64,000 nucleotides of DNA from Arenibaculum pallidiluteum. GTDB taxonomy: Bacteria; Pseudomonadota; Alphaproteobacteria; Azospirillales; Azospirillaceae. The stretch covers positions 124,001 through 188,000 of the forward strand of contig NZ_JAFIQU010000005.1 in the NCBI RefSeq assembly GCF_017355985.1, written 5' to 3'. Below the pieces are notes generated by a model. The model was given only the letters and a program-made list of their open reading frames with translations. It did not search any database and was not told the DNA's origin. Numbering within the stretch: position 1 is the first letter of the stretch; every line of letters starts with the position of its first letter. Positions 7,286 to 16,264 of this stretch are shown here, piece after piece. The translations under genes were made by a program, and so were the position numbers.

Positions 7286-9316
7286 ATGTGCGGATTGACC
7301 GGTTTCCTCGATCTCAAGCGGGCGCGTCCGCGCGCCGAGATGCTGCGGATCGTCCGCGCCATGGCCGATGCCATGCTGCACCGGGGTCCCGATGGGGGAG
7401 GCGCCTGGGCCGACGAGGCCTCCGGCGTCGCGCTCGGTCACCGGCGCCTTGCCATCGTCGACCTGACGCCGGCCGGCGACCAGCCCATGGTCTCGGCGAG
7501 CGGACGCACGGTGATCGCCTATAACGGCGAGATCTACAACGCCGACGAGATCCGCCCCGCGCTGGAGGCCCGCGGCGTCCGCTTCCGCGGCCATTCGGAC
7601 ACAGAGGTGATCGTCGAGGCCTGCGAGGCCTGGGGCGTTCCGGAGGCCATGCGCCGCATCAACGGCATGTTCGCGATCGCGGTTTGGGACCGGTTCGAGC
7701 GGCGGCTGCACCTCGTGCGGGACCGGCTCGGGATCAAGCCGCTCTACTGGGGCCGCATGGGCGATACGATCCTCTTCGGCTCCCAGCCGAAGGCCCTGCG
7801 GCCGCATCCCGCCTGGCGCTCGGAGATCGACCGCGACTCGCTGGCGGGATTCCTGCGCTTCGCCTACCTGCCGGGCAGGCGCTCGATTCACCGCGGCCTC
7901 GCCCAGGTGGAGCCGGGCCGGATCCTGAGCTTTGGGCCCGACGGCACCCCGACCTCGCGGACCTACTGGGATGCCGCCACCGTCGCGGCGGCGTGCGCCG
8001 AGCGGCGCTTCAGGGGCGGCGAGGCCGAAGCCGTGGAGGCGCTGGACACCCTGCTGCGCGACGCCGTAAAGCGCCGCATGGTGGCCGACGTGCCGCTCGG
8101 CGCCTTCCTGTCGGGGGGCGTCGACAGCTCGCTGATCGTCGGCATCATGCAGCAGCTCTCGAGCCGCCCGGTGAAGACCTTCTCCATCGGCTTCGCCGAA
8201 CAGGACTTCGACGAGGCGCCCCATGCCGCCCGCGTGGCCCGGCACCTCGGCACCGATCACGAGGCGCTCTACGTCTCGCCCGAGCAGGCGCTGGCGCTGG
8301 TCCCGCGGCTGCCGGAATGGTTCGACGAACCCTTCGCCGACCTTTCGCAGGTGGCGACCCTCCTCGTGGCCGACCTGGCGCGCAGCCAGGTGACGGTCGC
8401 GCTCTCCGGCGACGGTGGGGACGAGCTGTTCGCGGGTTATCCTCGCTACGGATTCGCAAGCGTTCTCGGCGGCCGGCTGGGCGTCCTGCCGGCGGGGCTC
8501 CGGCGCGGGCTCGCCGGCGCGCTGCGCGGGATCAGCCCCGAGGGCTGGGACCGGCTGGCGGCCGTACTTCCGGGCGGCCTCCGTCCCAAGCGGACCGGCG
8601 ACCGCGCCCACAAGATCGCGGCCGTGCTCGACCTCGCCGAGCCCGAGCTGGTGTATCGCCAGATACTGAGCCAATGGGATCGCCCGGGCGACCTGGTACC
8701 CGGCGCGACCGAGCCGGTCGAAGCGGTTTGGACCGGCGGCGGCGGCATCCGCGCGCTGGACGACCTCGTCGAGCGGCTGCAGCTCCTGGACGTGACGACC
8801 TACCTGACCGACGACATCCTGGCGAAGGTCGATCGCGCGACCATGGCGGTTTCGCTCGAGGCGCGGGCGCCGATGCTGGACGATCACCGGGTCGTGGAAT
8901 TCGCCTGGCGCCTGCCTCCGGAGCTCAAGCATGCCGGCGGGGAAGGCAAGCGGATCCTCAAGCGCGTTCTCGACCGCTACGTCCCGCGCGCGCTGGTGGA
9001 GCGGCCGAAGCAGGGCTTCGAGATCCCGATCTCGCACTGGCTGCGCGGCGGGCTGCGGGACTGGGCCGAGGACCTGCTCTCGGCGTCCGCCCTGGCCGAT
9101 GCCGGCATCGAGGCCGCGCCCGTCCGGCGCCGCTGGGCCGAGCATCTGTCGGGCACGCGCAATTGGCAGTACTCGCTGTGGACCGTGCTGATGTTCCAGG
9201 AATGGCGCCGGCACTGGGCCGGCGATGCCGGACGGGTATCCGGCCATACACCTGGGGCGTCGCCGGCAGGAACGCGGGCCGTGGCGGCGTCCGGCGCCGC
9301 CCGCGCGATCGGCTGA
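7286..9316 (+). CDS. Asparagine-synthase-like glutamine amidotransferase (polysaccharide-associated)
   Basis: A 676-residue class-II amidotransferase with Cys2 as the glutaminase nucleophile (MCGLTGFLDL), NGEIYN at 80-85, and the ATP-pyrophosphatase motif SGGVDSS at 276-282, followed by the SGDGGDELFAGYPRY loop. Such proteins occur in O-antigen and exosortase-linked EPS clusters, where they probably amidate sugar acids. The last ~35 residues are low-complexity and Ala/Gly rich. A GT4 gene follows 14 bp later. It is a paralogue of the amidotransferase at 21873-23780, so two such activities flank the system. Confidence 0.92.
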   Translation: MCGLTGFLDLKRARPRAEMLRIVRAMADAMLHRGPDGGGAWADEASGVALGHRRLAIVDLTPAGDQPMVSASGRTVIAYNGEIYNADEIRPALEARGVRFRGHSDTEVIVEACEAWGVPEAMRRINGMFAIAVWDRFERRLHLVRDRLGIKPLYWGRMGDTILFGSQPKALRPHPAWRSEIDRDSLAGFLRFAYLPGRRSIHRGLAQVEPGRILSFGPDGTPTSRTYWDAATVAAACAERRFRGGEAEAVEALDTLLRDAVKRRMVADVPLGAFLSGGVDSSLIVGIMQQLSSRPVKTFSIGFAEQDFDEAPHAARVARHLGTDHEALYVSPEQALALVPRLPEWFDEPFADLSQVATLLVADLARSQVTVALSGDGGDELFAGYPRYGFASVLGGRLGVLPAGLRRGLAGALRGISPEGWDRLAAVLPGGLRPKRTGDRAHKIAAVLDLAEPELVYRQILSQWDRPGDLVPGATEPVEAVWTGGGGIRALDDLVERLQLLDVTTYLTDDILAKVDRATMAVSLEARAPMLDDHRVVEFAWRLPPELKHAGGEGKRILKRVLDRYVPRALVERPKQGFEIPISHWLRGGLRDWAEDLLSASALADAGIEAAPVRRRWAEHLSGTRNWQYSLWTVLMFQEWRRHWAGDAGRVSGHTPGASPAGTRAVAASGAARAIG

Positions 9317-9330
9317 GGAGGGCAGGACGC

Positions 9331-10521
9331 ATGCGCATCCTCTTCCATCACCGCATCGCCTCGCGCGACGGGCAGTCCGTGCACATGGACGAGCTGATCG
9401 CGGCCCTGCGGCGCCGGGGCCACGCCGTGATGGTGACGGGTCCCGAGCAGATCGAGGAAGCCGAATTCGGCGCCGACGCCGGCTGGGTCGACCGGCTGAA
9501 GGCGCTGCTGCCGCGGCCGGTCTACGAGCTTCTGGAGCTCGGCTACAACATCGTCGCGTACCGGCGGCTGCGCCGCGCGTTCCGCGAGTTCCGGCCCGAC
9601 TTCGTCTACGAGCGCTACAACCTCTTCACCCTGGCCGGCGTCTGGCTGGCGCGGAGCGCAGGCGTGCCCCTTCTCTCCGAGGTGAACGCCCCCCTCTGCG
9701 AGGAGCGGGCGCGGCATTCCGGCGGTCTCGCGCTGCGCCGGCTGGCTGCCTGGACCGAGCGCGCGGCTTGGCGCGGAGCCGACCGGGTCCTGCCGGTGAC
9801 CGACGTGCTCGCGGACTACGTGCGCCGTGCGGGCGTCCCCGACGCCCGCATCGCCGTGATCCCCAACGGCATCGATCCCGCCCGCTTCGCCCGCGCTCCG
9901 GGGCGCGACGAGGCGAAGCGCCGCCTGGGGCTGGAGGGCCGGACGGTGCTGGGCTTCACCGGCTTCCTGCGCGCATGGCACGCGCTCGACCGGGCGCTGG
10001 ACTTAGTGGAGCAGGACGCGGCGCTGCATCTGCTGGTGGTCGGCGACGGGCCGGGCAGGGCGCCGCTGGAGGCCGAGGCGGCGCGGCGCGGGCTCGCCGG
10101 CCGGGTCACCGTCACGGGCATCGTCGGCCGCGACGTGGTGGCCGACCACATCGCCGCCTTCGATATTGCGCTGCAGCCCGGCGTCACGCCCTATGCCTCG
10201 CCGCTGAAGCTGTTCGAGTACATGGCCCTGGGCTGTGCGATCCTGGCGCCCGACACGCGCAACATCCGCGAGATCCTGAAGCACGGGCGCGACGCGCTGC
10301 TGTTCGAGCCGAGTGCGCCAGAGGGGTTCGGCGCTGCGCTGCGAAGGCTGTGCGAGGATCCGGAGTTGCGGGCCCAGCTCGGCGCGGGCGCGCGCCGCAC
10401 CATCGAGGAGCGCGACCTGACCTGGGACCGCAACGCCGACCGGGTCCTGGGACTGGCGGCCGAGGCCTTGGCGGAGCGGACGGCGCGGAGGACCGGCGCC
10501 CTCGTCCAGCCGGCGGAATAG
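9331..10521 (+). CDS. GT4-family glycosyltransferase
   Basis: A 396-residue GT-B glycosyltransferase starting MRILFHHRIASRDGQ, preceded by GAGGAGGGCAGG. The donor-binding part shows IPNGIDPARF, TVLGFTGFLRAWHALDRAL and the E-x7-E-like region SPLKLFEYMALGCAILAPDT. It lies 14 bp after the amidotransferase gene and is probably co-transcribed with it; both belong to the polysaccharide system. Sugar specificity unknown. Confidence 0.9.
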   Translation: MRILFHHRIASRDGQSVHMDELIAALRRRGHAVMVTGPEQIEEAEFGADAGWVDRLKALLPRPVYELLELGYNIVAYRRLRRAFREFRPDFVYERYNLFTLAGVWLARSAGVPLLSEVNAPLCEERARHSGGLALRRLAAWTERAAWRGADRVLPVTDVLADYVRRAGVPDARIAVIPNGIDPARFARAPGRDEAKRRLGLEGRTVLGFTGFLRAWHALDRALDLVEQDAALHLLVVGDGPGRAPLEAEAARRGLAGRVTVTGIVGRDVVADHIAAFDIALQPGVTPYASPLKLFEYMALGCAILAPDTRNIREILKHGRDALLFEPSAPEGFGAALRRLCEDPELRAQLGAGARRTIEERDLTWDRNADRVLGLAAEALAERTARRTGALVQPAE

Positions 10522-10555
10522 TCGGCCCATCCGACGCGTGGGGCTTGCCGTGCCG

Positions 10556-10587
10556 GGCCGGGACCGCACCTTGGTGCGTGTCCCCGG
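10556..10587 (+). terminator. Hairpin after the glycosyltransferase gene
   Basis: A GC-rich stem-loop (core CGCACC-TT-GGTGCG at 10565-10578, extended by flanking CCGGGAC/GTCCCCGG with one bulge) about 35 bp after the stop of the GT4 gene and before the 2H phosphoesterase gene. Confidence 0.5.
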
Positions 10588-10627
10588 TGCATGATTGCGG
10601 TTAGCTGGCCGCCGGGGCGGAGGGCCG

Positions 10628-11170
10628 ATGACCGCCGACACCGAGGAAGCACCGCCGCTGATCGTCACCCTGGCGCTCGACTCCGGCTCGCAGGCCTGGT
10701 TCGAGGCGCTGCGCCGGGCTCACTTCCCGCCGGAACGAAACCTGATCCCCGCGCATCTCACGCTCTTTCACCACCTGCCTGGCCAGGCGGAGGCCGAGGT
10801 CGCGGCCGTCCTCGCGGGCGTTGCGGGCGCGCTCGCGCCCTTCGCCATGGCGGTCACGGGACTGCAGCCGCTGGGACGAGGCGTGGCCTTCACGCTGGAG
10901 TCGCCGGGGCTCCAGGCGCTGCGCAAGGATCTGGCCGGCCACTGGCAGGGATGGCTCCGGGCCCAGGACCGCCAGCCCTTCCGCCCGCACGTCACGGTCC
11001 AGAACAAGGCCGCGCCCGAGGCGGCCGCGGCATTGCTGGCCGCGCTCCGCACCGGATTCAGCCCGCGGCAGGTGCGGGCCGAGGGGCTGCTGCTGTGGCG
11101 CTACATGGGCGGCCCCTGGCAGGCCGCCGGGCGCTTCCCCTTCGCGTCCCTCAGTCCTTCGTGCCCGTGA
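10628..11170 (+). CDS. 2'-5' RNA ligase / 2H phosphoesterase family protein
   Basis: A 180-residue protein with the two H-x-T/S-hydrophobic signatures of the 2H superfamily: AHLTLFHHL near residue 45 and RPHVTVQNK near 125. These proteins cleave or form 2',5'- or cyclic phosphodiester bonds in RNA or nucleotides; the natural substrate is generally unknown. MTADTEEAPP at 10628 is taken as start since GGAGGG immediately precedes it. Its 3' end overlaps the convergent motB gene by 20 bp. Confidence 0.85.
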   Translation: MTADTEEAPPLIVTLALDSGSQAWFEALRRAHFPPERNLIPAHLTLFHHLPGQAEAEVAAVLAGVAGALAPFAMAVTGLQPLGRGVAFTLESPGLQALRKDLAGHWQGWLRAQDRQPFRPHVTVQNKAAPEAAAALLAALRTGFSPRQVRAEGLLLWRYMGGPWQAAGRFPFASLSPSCP

Positions 11171-12167
11171 GCAGGACGATGGACATCCTGCGGTTCTGCG
11201 GGGCCATGGGATCGCCCGCGACGAACGGCTCCACATCGGCGAGGCCGACCACGTTGGCGATGCGGGAGGGATTCAGGCCGGCCGCCTGCATCGCCATGCG
11301 GGTGGCGTTGGCGCGCTCGGTGGACAGGGCCCAGTTGTCTCGCCCGGATCCCTGAGCGAAGGGGCGCGCGTCGGTGTGGCCGCGGATCGAGACCTTGTTG
11401 GGCAGGGAGGAGATCGCGTGGGTCACCTGCTCCAGCAGCCGCGCGGTCCGGGCCTCCATCATGGAGCCGCCGCTGGGGAACAGGGAATAGTTAGCTTGGT
11501 CGACGATCTGGATGCGCAGGCCCTCTGGCGTGCGGTCGACGACGACGCTCTGGGCGATGTCCTGCAGTTCCGGGATCGAGCCCAGCGCCTCGCGCAGCGC
11601 CTTCCCCGCGGCCGTGAACCGGCGCTCCTCCGCCTCGGGACCCTCTTCCCGCTCGGCCGCCTTGGCCGCGTCGGCGGCCCGCATCGCGGCGGCGCGCTCG
11701 GCGGCGGACAGGGGGCGCTCCGGTGCGCGGTCGCGCGCCTCATCCTCGCGGTCACCCTGATGGTCCCCAGGCCCGCGCCCCGGCTGCTGCGCCGTCTCCT
11801 CGTTCTCCTCCTCGCTGTCCTCCATGCCGCCGATGGCCGCCGCCGAACCGACGGGCATGCCGGCCATTCCCATGGGCGTTCCGGTCCCCGCCGAAGAGCC
11901 CTTCACCGAGATGCTGACGCCGCCCAGGACGCCGCCGGCGCCGCTCGGGCCGCTGGACACGGCTACCGTCGGGTTGAAGTAGTCGGCGATGCCCTTGCGC
12001 TGCTCCTCGGTGGTCGAGCCCAGCAGCCACAAAAGCAGGAAGAACGCCATCATCGCGGTCACGAAGTCGGCATAGGCGACCTTCCACGCGCCGCCGTGAT
12101 GGCCGTGATGCCCCTCCTCGACCTTCTTGATGATGATCGGGCGCTTGTTGTTGTCGCCTTCGGCCAT
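11151..12167 (-). CDS. motB: Flagellar motor stator protein MotB
   Basis: A 338-residue MotB: a short cytoplasmic His-rich N-terminus, one transmembrane helix (about residues 37-52, MMAFFLLLWLLG), a long low-complexity linker rich in Glu/Ala/Arg, and a C-terminal OmpA-like peptidoglycan-binding domain (SIRGHTDARPF, LSTERANATRMAMQAAG). Asp34 in AYADFVTAMM corresponds to the essential ion-binding Asp32 of E. coli MotB. It follows motA with a 3-bp gap. The His-x-His cluster HHGHHGG at 20-26 is a feature of this subfamily. Confidence 0.95.
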   Translation of the reverse strand: MAEGDNNKRPIIIKKVEEGHHGHHGGAWKVAYADFVTAMMAFFLLLWLLGSTTEEQRKGIADYFNPTVAVSSGPSGAGGVLGGVSISVKGSSAGTGTPMGMAGMPVGSAAAIGGMEDSEEENEETAQQPGRGPGDHQGDREDEARDRAPERPLSAAERAAAMRAADAAKAAEREEGPEAEERRFTAAGKALREALGSIPELQDIAQSVVVDRTPEGLRIQIVDQANYSLFPSGGSMMEARTARLLEQVTHAISSLPNKVSIRGHTDARPFAQGSGRDNWALSTERANATRMAMQAAGLNPSRIANVVGLADVEPFVAGDPMAPQNRRMSIVLLTGTKD

Positions 12168-12170
12168 GGT

Positions 12171-13034
12171 TCAGACCGCCGTCGCGTTCAGGACCTCGTC
12201 CAGCTCCGCGAAGCTGGGCTGGATCGGCGACGGAACATTGCCGCGCGCGACCTCGACCGAGACCTGCGGCGCGTTTCCGTTCAGATGCGAGATGATGGCA
12301 TCCCGGATCACGGCGTAGAACTGCCCGTCCTCGTCGACGATCTGCCGGTAGCGCGCGGCGAAGGGGCCGATGAAGCCGTAGGCCAGGAACACGCCCAGGA
12401 AGGTGCCGACCAGCGCGCCGCCGATCAGCTTGCCCAGGACGGCCGGCGGCTGGTCGATCGAGGCCATCGTCTTGATCACGCCCAGCACGGCCGCGACGAT
12501 GCCGAGGGCCGGCGTACCGTCCGCCATCGACTGGAGCGCGTCGCCGGGCTTCAGCGCCTCGTGGTGATGCTTCTTGAGCAGGCGTTCCATGGCATCAGCG
12601 ACCTGGTGCGGGTCGTCCATGGACATGCTGACCATGCGCAGCGTGTCGCAGATGAAGTCCAGCGCGAAGTGGTCGTGCATGATCTTGGGAAACTTCTGGA
12701 AGATCGCACTGTCGTGCGGCTTGTCCAGGTGCTGCTCCAGCGCGATCAGGCCCTTGGTCTTCATCGTCTTCGTCAGGATGAAGAGCAGGGTCAGAAGGTC
12801 GCGGTAGTCGTCCTTCTTCCACTTCGGGCCGGAGAAGACCTGCTTCATGCCGCCCAGCGCGCCTTTCAGCACGGGGCCGCCATTGGAGATCAGGAAGGCG
12901 CCGACCGCGGCGCCGCCGATCATCATCATCTCGAAGGGGAGGGCGGCGATGATCAGCGACATCTTGCCCCCAGCGAGGATGTAGCCGCCGAAGACCATGA
13001 TGAAGATCGTGACGATACCGATGATTGGGAGCAT
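12171..13034 (-). CDS. motA: Flagellar motor stator protein MotA
   Basis: A 287-residue MotA with four membrane helices: two near the N-terminus, two around residues 165-215 containing the conserved PALGIVAAVLGVIKTM with the proline that faces MotB's Asp, and a large cytoplasmic loop with KGLIALEQHLDKP, which carries charges that contact FliG. It couples ion flow to flagellar rotation together with MotB. No other flagellar genes occur in the window, so the stator pair is separate from the main flagellar locus. Confidence 0.95.
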   Translation of the reverse strand: MLPIIGIVTIFIMVFGGYILAGGKMSLIIAALPFEMMMIGGAAVGAFLISNGGPVLKGALGGMKQVFSGPKWKKDDYRDLLTLLFILTKTMKTKGLIALEQHLDKPHDSAIFQKFPKIMHDHFALDFICDTLRMVSMSMDDPHQVADAMERLLKKHHHEALKPGDALQSMADGTPALGIVAAVLGVIKTMASIDQPPAVLGKLIGGALVGTFLGVFLAYGFIGPFAARYRQIVDEDGQFYAVIRDAIISHLNGNAPQVSVEVARGNVPSPIQPSFAELDEVLNATAV

Positions 13035-13157
13035 GGGGGCTTGTACGCGAAGGCCGGGGAAAGTGGGTCGTATACCACTTTCGGCTGAGGTTACCTATAT
13101 GTGCGAAGGCATAGCCGCTTTCTTGTCATCGCCCGGCTCGCGCCCGATCTGAAGGCC

Positions 13158-13460
13158 ATGCCCGCCGACCCGCATCGAGACCTGCCGATCTGCCCACTCT
13201 GCGACCGGCCGCTGGTTCGCGGCGCCAGCGTGAACGAGCACCACCTGGTGCCGCGGCGCTACAAGGGCACCGAAACCGTGCTGCTGCACCGGATCTGCCA
13301 TGGCAAGATCCACGCGGTGCTGAGCGAGCGCGAGCTCCGCGACTGGTACCACACCATCGAACGGCTCCGCGGCCATCCCGAGATCGAGGCGTTCCGCCGC
13401 TGGATACACGGGAAGCCGCCGGAGTTCATGGCAAGACACCGCGGCGGGCGGCGGCGCTGA
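13158..13460 (+). CDS. HNH endonuclease-like protein
   Basis: A 100-residue basic protein with a C12-P-L-C15 zinc knuckle, the histidine pair in NEHHLVPRRYKG, and a later C-H-G-K-I-H element that together form an HNH/beta-beta-alpha-metal nuclease signature. Small stand-alone HNH proteins of this type are common in alphaproteobacteria and their targets are unknown. The start MPADPHRDL (13158) is chosen because earlier in-frame ATG/GTG codons encode an atypical leader. It is divergent from motA and followed by a hairpin overlapping its stop. Confidence 0.75.
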   Translation: MPADPHRDLPICPLCDRPLVRGASVNEHHLVPRRYKGTETVLLHRICHGKIHAVLSERELRDWYHTIERLRGHPEIEAFRRWIHGKPPEFMARHRGGRRR

Positions 13461-13471
13461 CGCCGCCCGCC
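13443..13471 (+). terminator. Perfect 11-bp hairpin around a stop codon
   Basis: GGCGGGCGGCG (13443-13453) pairs perfectly with 13461-13471, and the stop codon of the HNH gene sits in the 7-nt loop. It lies 17 bp before the metallophosphoesterase start, so it either terminates the HNH transcript or attenuates read-through. Confidence 0.55.
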
Positions 13472-13488
13472 ACGAGGGAGGATCCCCG

Positions 13489-14307
13489 ATGCTGATCGCC
13501 CATCTCAGCGACTGCCACGTGCGACCCAGCGGCGACGACTACATGGGTGAGGTCGACACGGGCGCGGCGCTGGCGGCGGCCCTGGCCGAGATCGCTGCGC
13601 GCAGCCCGGTGCCGGACGTCGTCGTGCTTGGGGGTGATCTCGTCGATGCCGGCACCGAGACCGAGTACGAGCGCCTGGCCGGGATCCTGGCGTCGTTGCG
13701 CCAGCCGGTCTTCGCCATTCCGGGAAACCACGACCGGCGCGCGCTCCTGCTCGCGACCTTCGCCGCGCAGGGCTGGCCGCTGGAGCTCGACGGGTTCGTC
13801 CAGTACGCCGTGGAGGACTGGCCGCTGCGCATGCTGTTCCTGGACACGCTCGCGCCCGGCCGCGTCGAGGGGGAGCTCTGCGAGGCGCGGCTGGACTGGC
13901 TCGAGCGGAAGCTGGCCGAAGCGCCGGACCGTCCGACCCTCGTCTTCATGCACCATCCGCCCTTCGCCGTCGGCGTCGACTATATGGATGCCTGGAACCT
14001 GCGGCGCGGGGCCGAGCGCCTTGCGGCAATCCTGGCCGCCAACCCGCAGGTCGAGCGGCTGCTGTGCGGACACCTGCACCGCTCCGTCCAGCTCCGGTGG
14101 GCGGGCACGCTCGCCGTCGTCGCGCCATCGACCGCCCACCAGATCAACCTGGACCTGCGGCCCGACCCGCCCATGGCTTACCGCCTCGAGCCGCCGGGAT
14201 ACCTGCTGCACGCCCTGCTGCCCGGAGGCGGCCTGGTCACGCATCTCGTGCCGGTCGGCAAGTTCGGCCCGGCCCGGTCGTTCCGCGACGGCGCCCCCGT
14301 CGCCTGA
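13489..14307 (+). CDS. Class III cyclic-nucleotide phosphodiesterase-like metallophosphoesterase (CpdA family)
   Basis: A 272-residue calcineurin-like phosphoesterase with all metal-binding motifs in order: D-x-H (HLSDCH), GGDLVD, GNHD, HHPP and GHLHR. This layout is that of CpdA/Icc-type phosphodiesterases that hydrolyse cyclic AMP or related phosphodiesters in the cytoplasm. A GAGGGAGG ribosome site precedes the ATG. Substrate is inferred from family only. Confidence 0.88.
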   Translation: MLIAHLSDCHVRPSGDDYMGEVDTGAALAAALAEIAARSPVPDVVVLGGDLVDAGTETEYERLAGILASLRQPVFAIPGNHDRRALLLATFAAQGWPLELDGFVQYAVEDWPLRMLFLDTLAPGRVEGELCEARLDWLERKLAEAPDRPTLVFMHHPPFAVGVDYMDAWNLRRGAERLAAILAANPQVERLLCGHLHRSVQLRWAGTLAVVAPSTAHQINLDLRPDPPMAYRLEPPGYLLHALLPGGGLVTHLVPVGKFGPARSFRDGAPVA

Positions 14308-14386
14308 GTTGGGTCTTATCCGTTCGGGCGTGGTAGCGCCGATGCGGGGCTGCCTGTCCGGCGGGCCCTGATGGTAGGACCGATCC

Positions 14387-15451
14387 ATGACCGGCCTGCC
14401 ACTCTCCGCCGCGGCGGCATCCTGCCCCCTGGTTCTCGAGCGATCGGCCACCCTGACGGGGCTGCGGCTGCCGCCGCCGGCCGACTTCTTCGACAGTGCG
14501 GCGTGGTTCGAGATCCTGGCGGGGACCTGCCTTCCACCGGGTTCGTCGGTCCAGATCCACCTGGTCTGCGACGGTGGGGGACCGCTCTTGGCGCTGCCCA
14601 TGGCGCGAGAGGGGGCCCTGCTGGGGGCGATCGCCAATTTCTACACCTGCAGGTTCGGTCCGCCCCGCCGCGAGGATGACGACGGCGGCTCGGCGCTCGC
14701 CGAGGCGGTCGAGCACTGGGCCCGCGCGCTGCGCCGGGGTTCCGAGCGGCCGGGACGGCTCCGCTTCCAGGCGCTGGACGATCCCGGACCTCTTCGCGCC
14801 GGGCTGCGCAGGGCTGGATGGCTTACGGAAACCTGGCCCCATTTCGGCAACTGGTACCAGCCAGTGGCCGGGATAGGCTTCGGGGATTACTGGTCCGGGC
14901 GGCCGCAGCGCCTGCGCAACACGGTGGCGCGCAAGGCGCGCGCGCTGGGCCGCGCCGGTCACCGCGCGGAATTCGCCGTCGTGACCGACCCCGAGCGCGC
15001 CGTCGCCCTCTACGAGACCGTCTACGCGCAGAGCTGGAAGGCCCCGGAGCCGCACCCCGGCTTCATGCCGGCGCTGATCCGACGGGGCATGCCGCTGGGC
15101 GCGGTGCGGGTCGGCGCCATGACCATCGACGGGGAGCCGGCGGCCGCCCAGGTCTGGCTGGTCTGGCGCCGCCGCGCCACGATCTTCAAGCTCGCCTATG
15201 CCGAATCCTTCGGCCGGTGGTCGCCCGGCTCGCTGCTGACGCGCCACATGATGGAGGACCTGCTGGAGCAGGGCGCCGCGGACGAGGTCGACTTCGGCTG
15301 CGGGGACGACCCCTACAAGCAGGACTGGCTGCCGAACAGGCGCCAGCGCTGGGGCCTCGCCGCCTACGATCCCGCCACCCTGTCGGGCCTGTCGGGGGCG
15401 GCGCGGAACCTGCTGCCGCGGCTGTGGCGCCGCGGCATCGCGCCGGGCTGA
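14387..15451 (+). CDS. CelD/BcsL-type GNAT acetyltransferase
   Basis: A 354-residue protein with an N-terminal FAD/NodN-like half and a C-terminal GNAT half showing the family's sequence (RRATIFKLAYAESFGRWSPG, DEVDFGCGDDPYKQDWLP). Members of this family are found in cellulose and exopolysaccharide clusters and are thought to acylate cell-surface sugars. It lies just downstream (convergent) of the PEP-CTERM gene, at the edge of the XrtA locus. A weak -24/-12-like sequence lies around 14331 but lacks the upstream element shared by the two good sigma-54 promoters. Confidence 0.85.
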   Translation: MTGLPLSAAAASCPLVLERSATLTGLRLPPPADFFDSAAWFEILAGTCLPPGSSVQIHLVCDGGGPLLALPMAREGALLGAIANFYTCRFGPPRREDDDGGSALAEAVEHWARALRRGSERPGRLRFQALDDPGPLRAGLRRAGWLTETWPHFGNWYQPVAGIGFGDYWSGRPQRLRNTVARKARALGRAGHRAEFAVVTDPERAVALYETVYAQSWKAPEPHPGFMPALIRRGMPLGAVRVGAMTIDGEPAAAQVWLVWRRRATIFKLAYAESFGRWSPGSLLTRHMMEDLLEQGAADEVDFGCGDDPYKQDWLPNRRQRWGLAAYDPATLSGLSGAARNLLPRLWRRGIAPG

Positions 15452-15503
15452 GACGCGCGTCAGCCTGGCGGAGGAAGTCAGGCCCTGGACCGGCCGCCGC
15501 TGG

Positions 15504-16175
15504 TCAGGCCGGATCTCGCCGGCGTGCAGCGGCCGCCAGGCCGGCGAGCCCGAAGCCCAGCAGCGCGATCGTCGCGGGCTCGGGCACTGGCGCGGCGGCG
15601 ATGGTGAGATTGTCCATCACGACCAGGAAGTCGTTGCGGACCTGGCCGCCGGGACCGCCGATATGCACGCCCGTGATGGGATCGTCGCTGGTGATGCCCC
15701 AGAAGCTGCCGCTCAGGCGGAAGTCCATGGTCGCGCCGGAGGCGAAGCTCACCGTCGCGGTGGGCGAGAAGATCAGATAGATCATGTCGAAGGCGACGCC
15801 GTAAACCCCGCCGCCCTCGGCAAGGGACGTGGTTCCGAAGGACAGTGCGAAGGAGCCGTTGCACGCCGCGCAGTAGGCCGGGTTGCCGGGCTGGTTCGTG
15901 ATGGCGTTGTTGTCGGGGAAGAAGGTGGTCCGGTACGTGGTCTCGCCGAAGATCGCGCTCATGCGCGCATCGCTGTGATAGTCGTAGTCTGGCCCGTCGA
16001 TGATGTCGCCGCGGAGGTATTCGGGGTTGCTGTAGTCGTCCGTGACGCTCATGCCGATGGCGGCTCCGAAGAGGCTCCGGTTCGCATAGAGCGTTGCGGC
16101 GTCGGCCTGATCCGCAGCGGCCAGAGAGGCGGCTGCGAGGGTGGCAGCCAGGAGGGCGCGTGCAGGTGTCTTCAT
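15504..16175 (-). CDS. PEP-CTERM sorting-domain protein (exosortase substrate)
   Basis: A 223-residue secreted protein. A signal peptide (MKTPARALLAATLAAASLAAADQADA) is followed by a Gly/Thr/Ser-rich beta-type domain with a Cys-x-x-Cys (AYCAACNG), and the C-terminus has the complete sorting signal: VPEPATIAL, a hydrophobic helix and the basic tail ARRRDPA. XrtA is expected to cut it at the PEP motif and process it to the cell surface or EPS matrix. The frame extends upstream but the start at 16175 gives the signal peptide. It is driven by a sigma-54 promoter with an upstream activator element, and it is the only PEP-CTERM protein in the window. Confidence 0.95.
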   Translation of the reverse strand: MKTPARALLAATLAAASLAAADQADAATLYANRSLFGAAIGMSVTDDYSNPEYLRGDIIDGPDYDYHSDARMSAIFGETTYRTTFFPDNNAITNQPGNPAYCAACNGSFALSFGTTSLAEGGGVYGVAFDMIYLIFSPTATVSFASGATMDFRLSGSFWGITSDDPITGVHIGGPGGQVRNDFLVVMDNLTIAAAPVPEPATIALLGFGLAGLAAAARRRDPA

Positions 16176-16212
16176 CGTTGGCCTCGGGGTTCGGGGGGCT
16201 TTGGCCGACGGC

Positions 16213-16228
16213 TGCAAGCATCGCGCCA
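16213..16228 (-). promoter_or_regulatory. Sigma-54 (-24/-12) promoter of the PEP-CTERM gene
   Basis: On the minus strand the sequence reads TGGCGCGATGCTTGCA, matching the consensus TGGCACGRNNNTTGCW at every fixed position but one (A to G). The GG and GC are exactly 10 nt apart. It lies 37 bp upstream of the start codon at 16175, giving a transcription start near 16201. It agrees with PrsR being a sigma-54 activator. Confidence 0.85.
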
Positions 16229-16264
16229 TGGCGCTCGAGGCCAGGCACAGCGCGGATCCACACC

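Noticed and set aside
7082..9247. The 5' extension of the first GT4 gene over the amidotransferase (1139 codons in all)
   Set aside because: Only the part from 7081 downward encodes a glycosyltransferase; the extension is antisense to the amidotransferase.
10821..13088. A 755-codon plus-strand frame opposite motB and motA
   Set aside because: Antisense shadow of two clearly recognised flagellar stator genes.
14331..14346. A GG-N10-GC sequence before the CelD/BcsL-type gene resembling sigma-54
   Set aside because: The -24 and -12 elements match poorly and no GTCGGA-N5-TTACAC element lies upstream.
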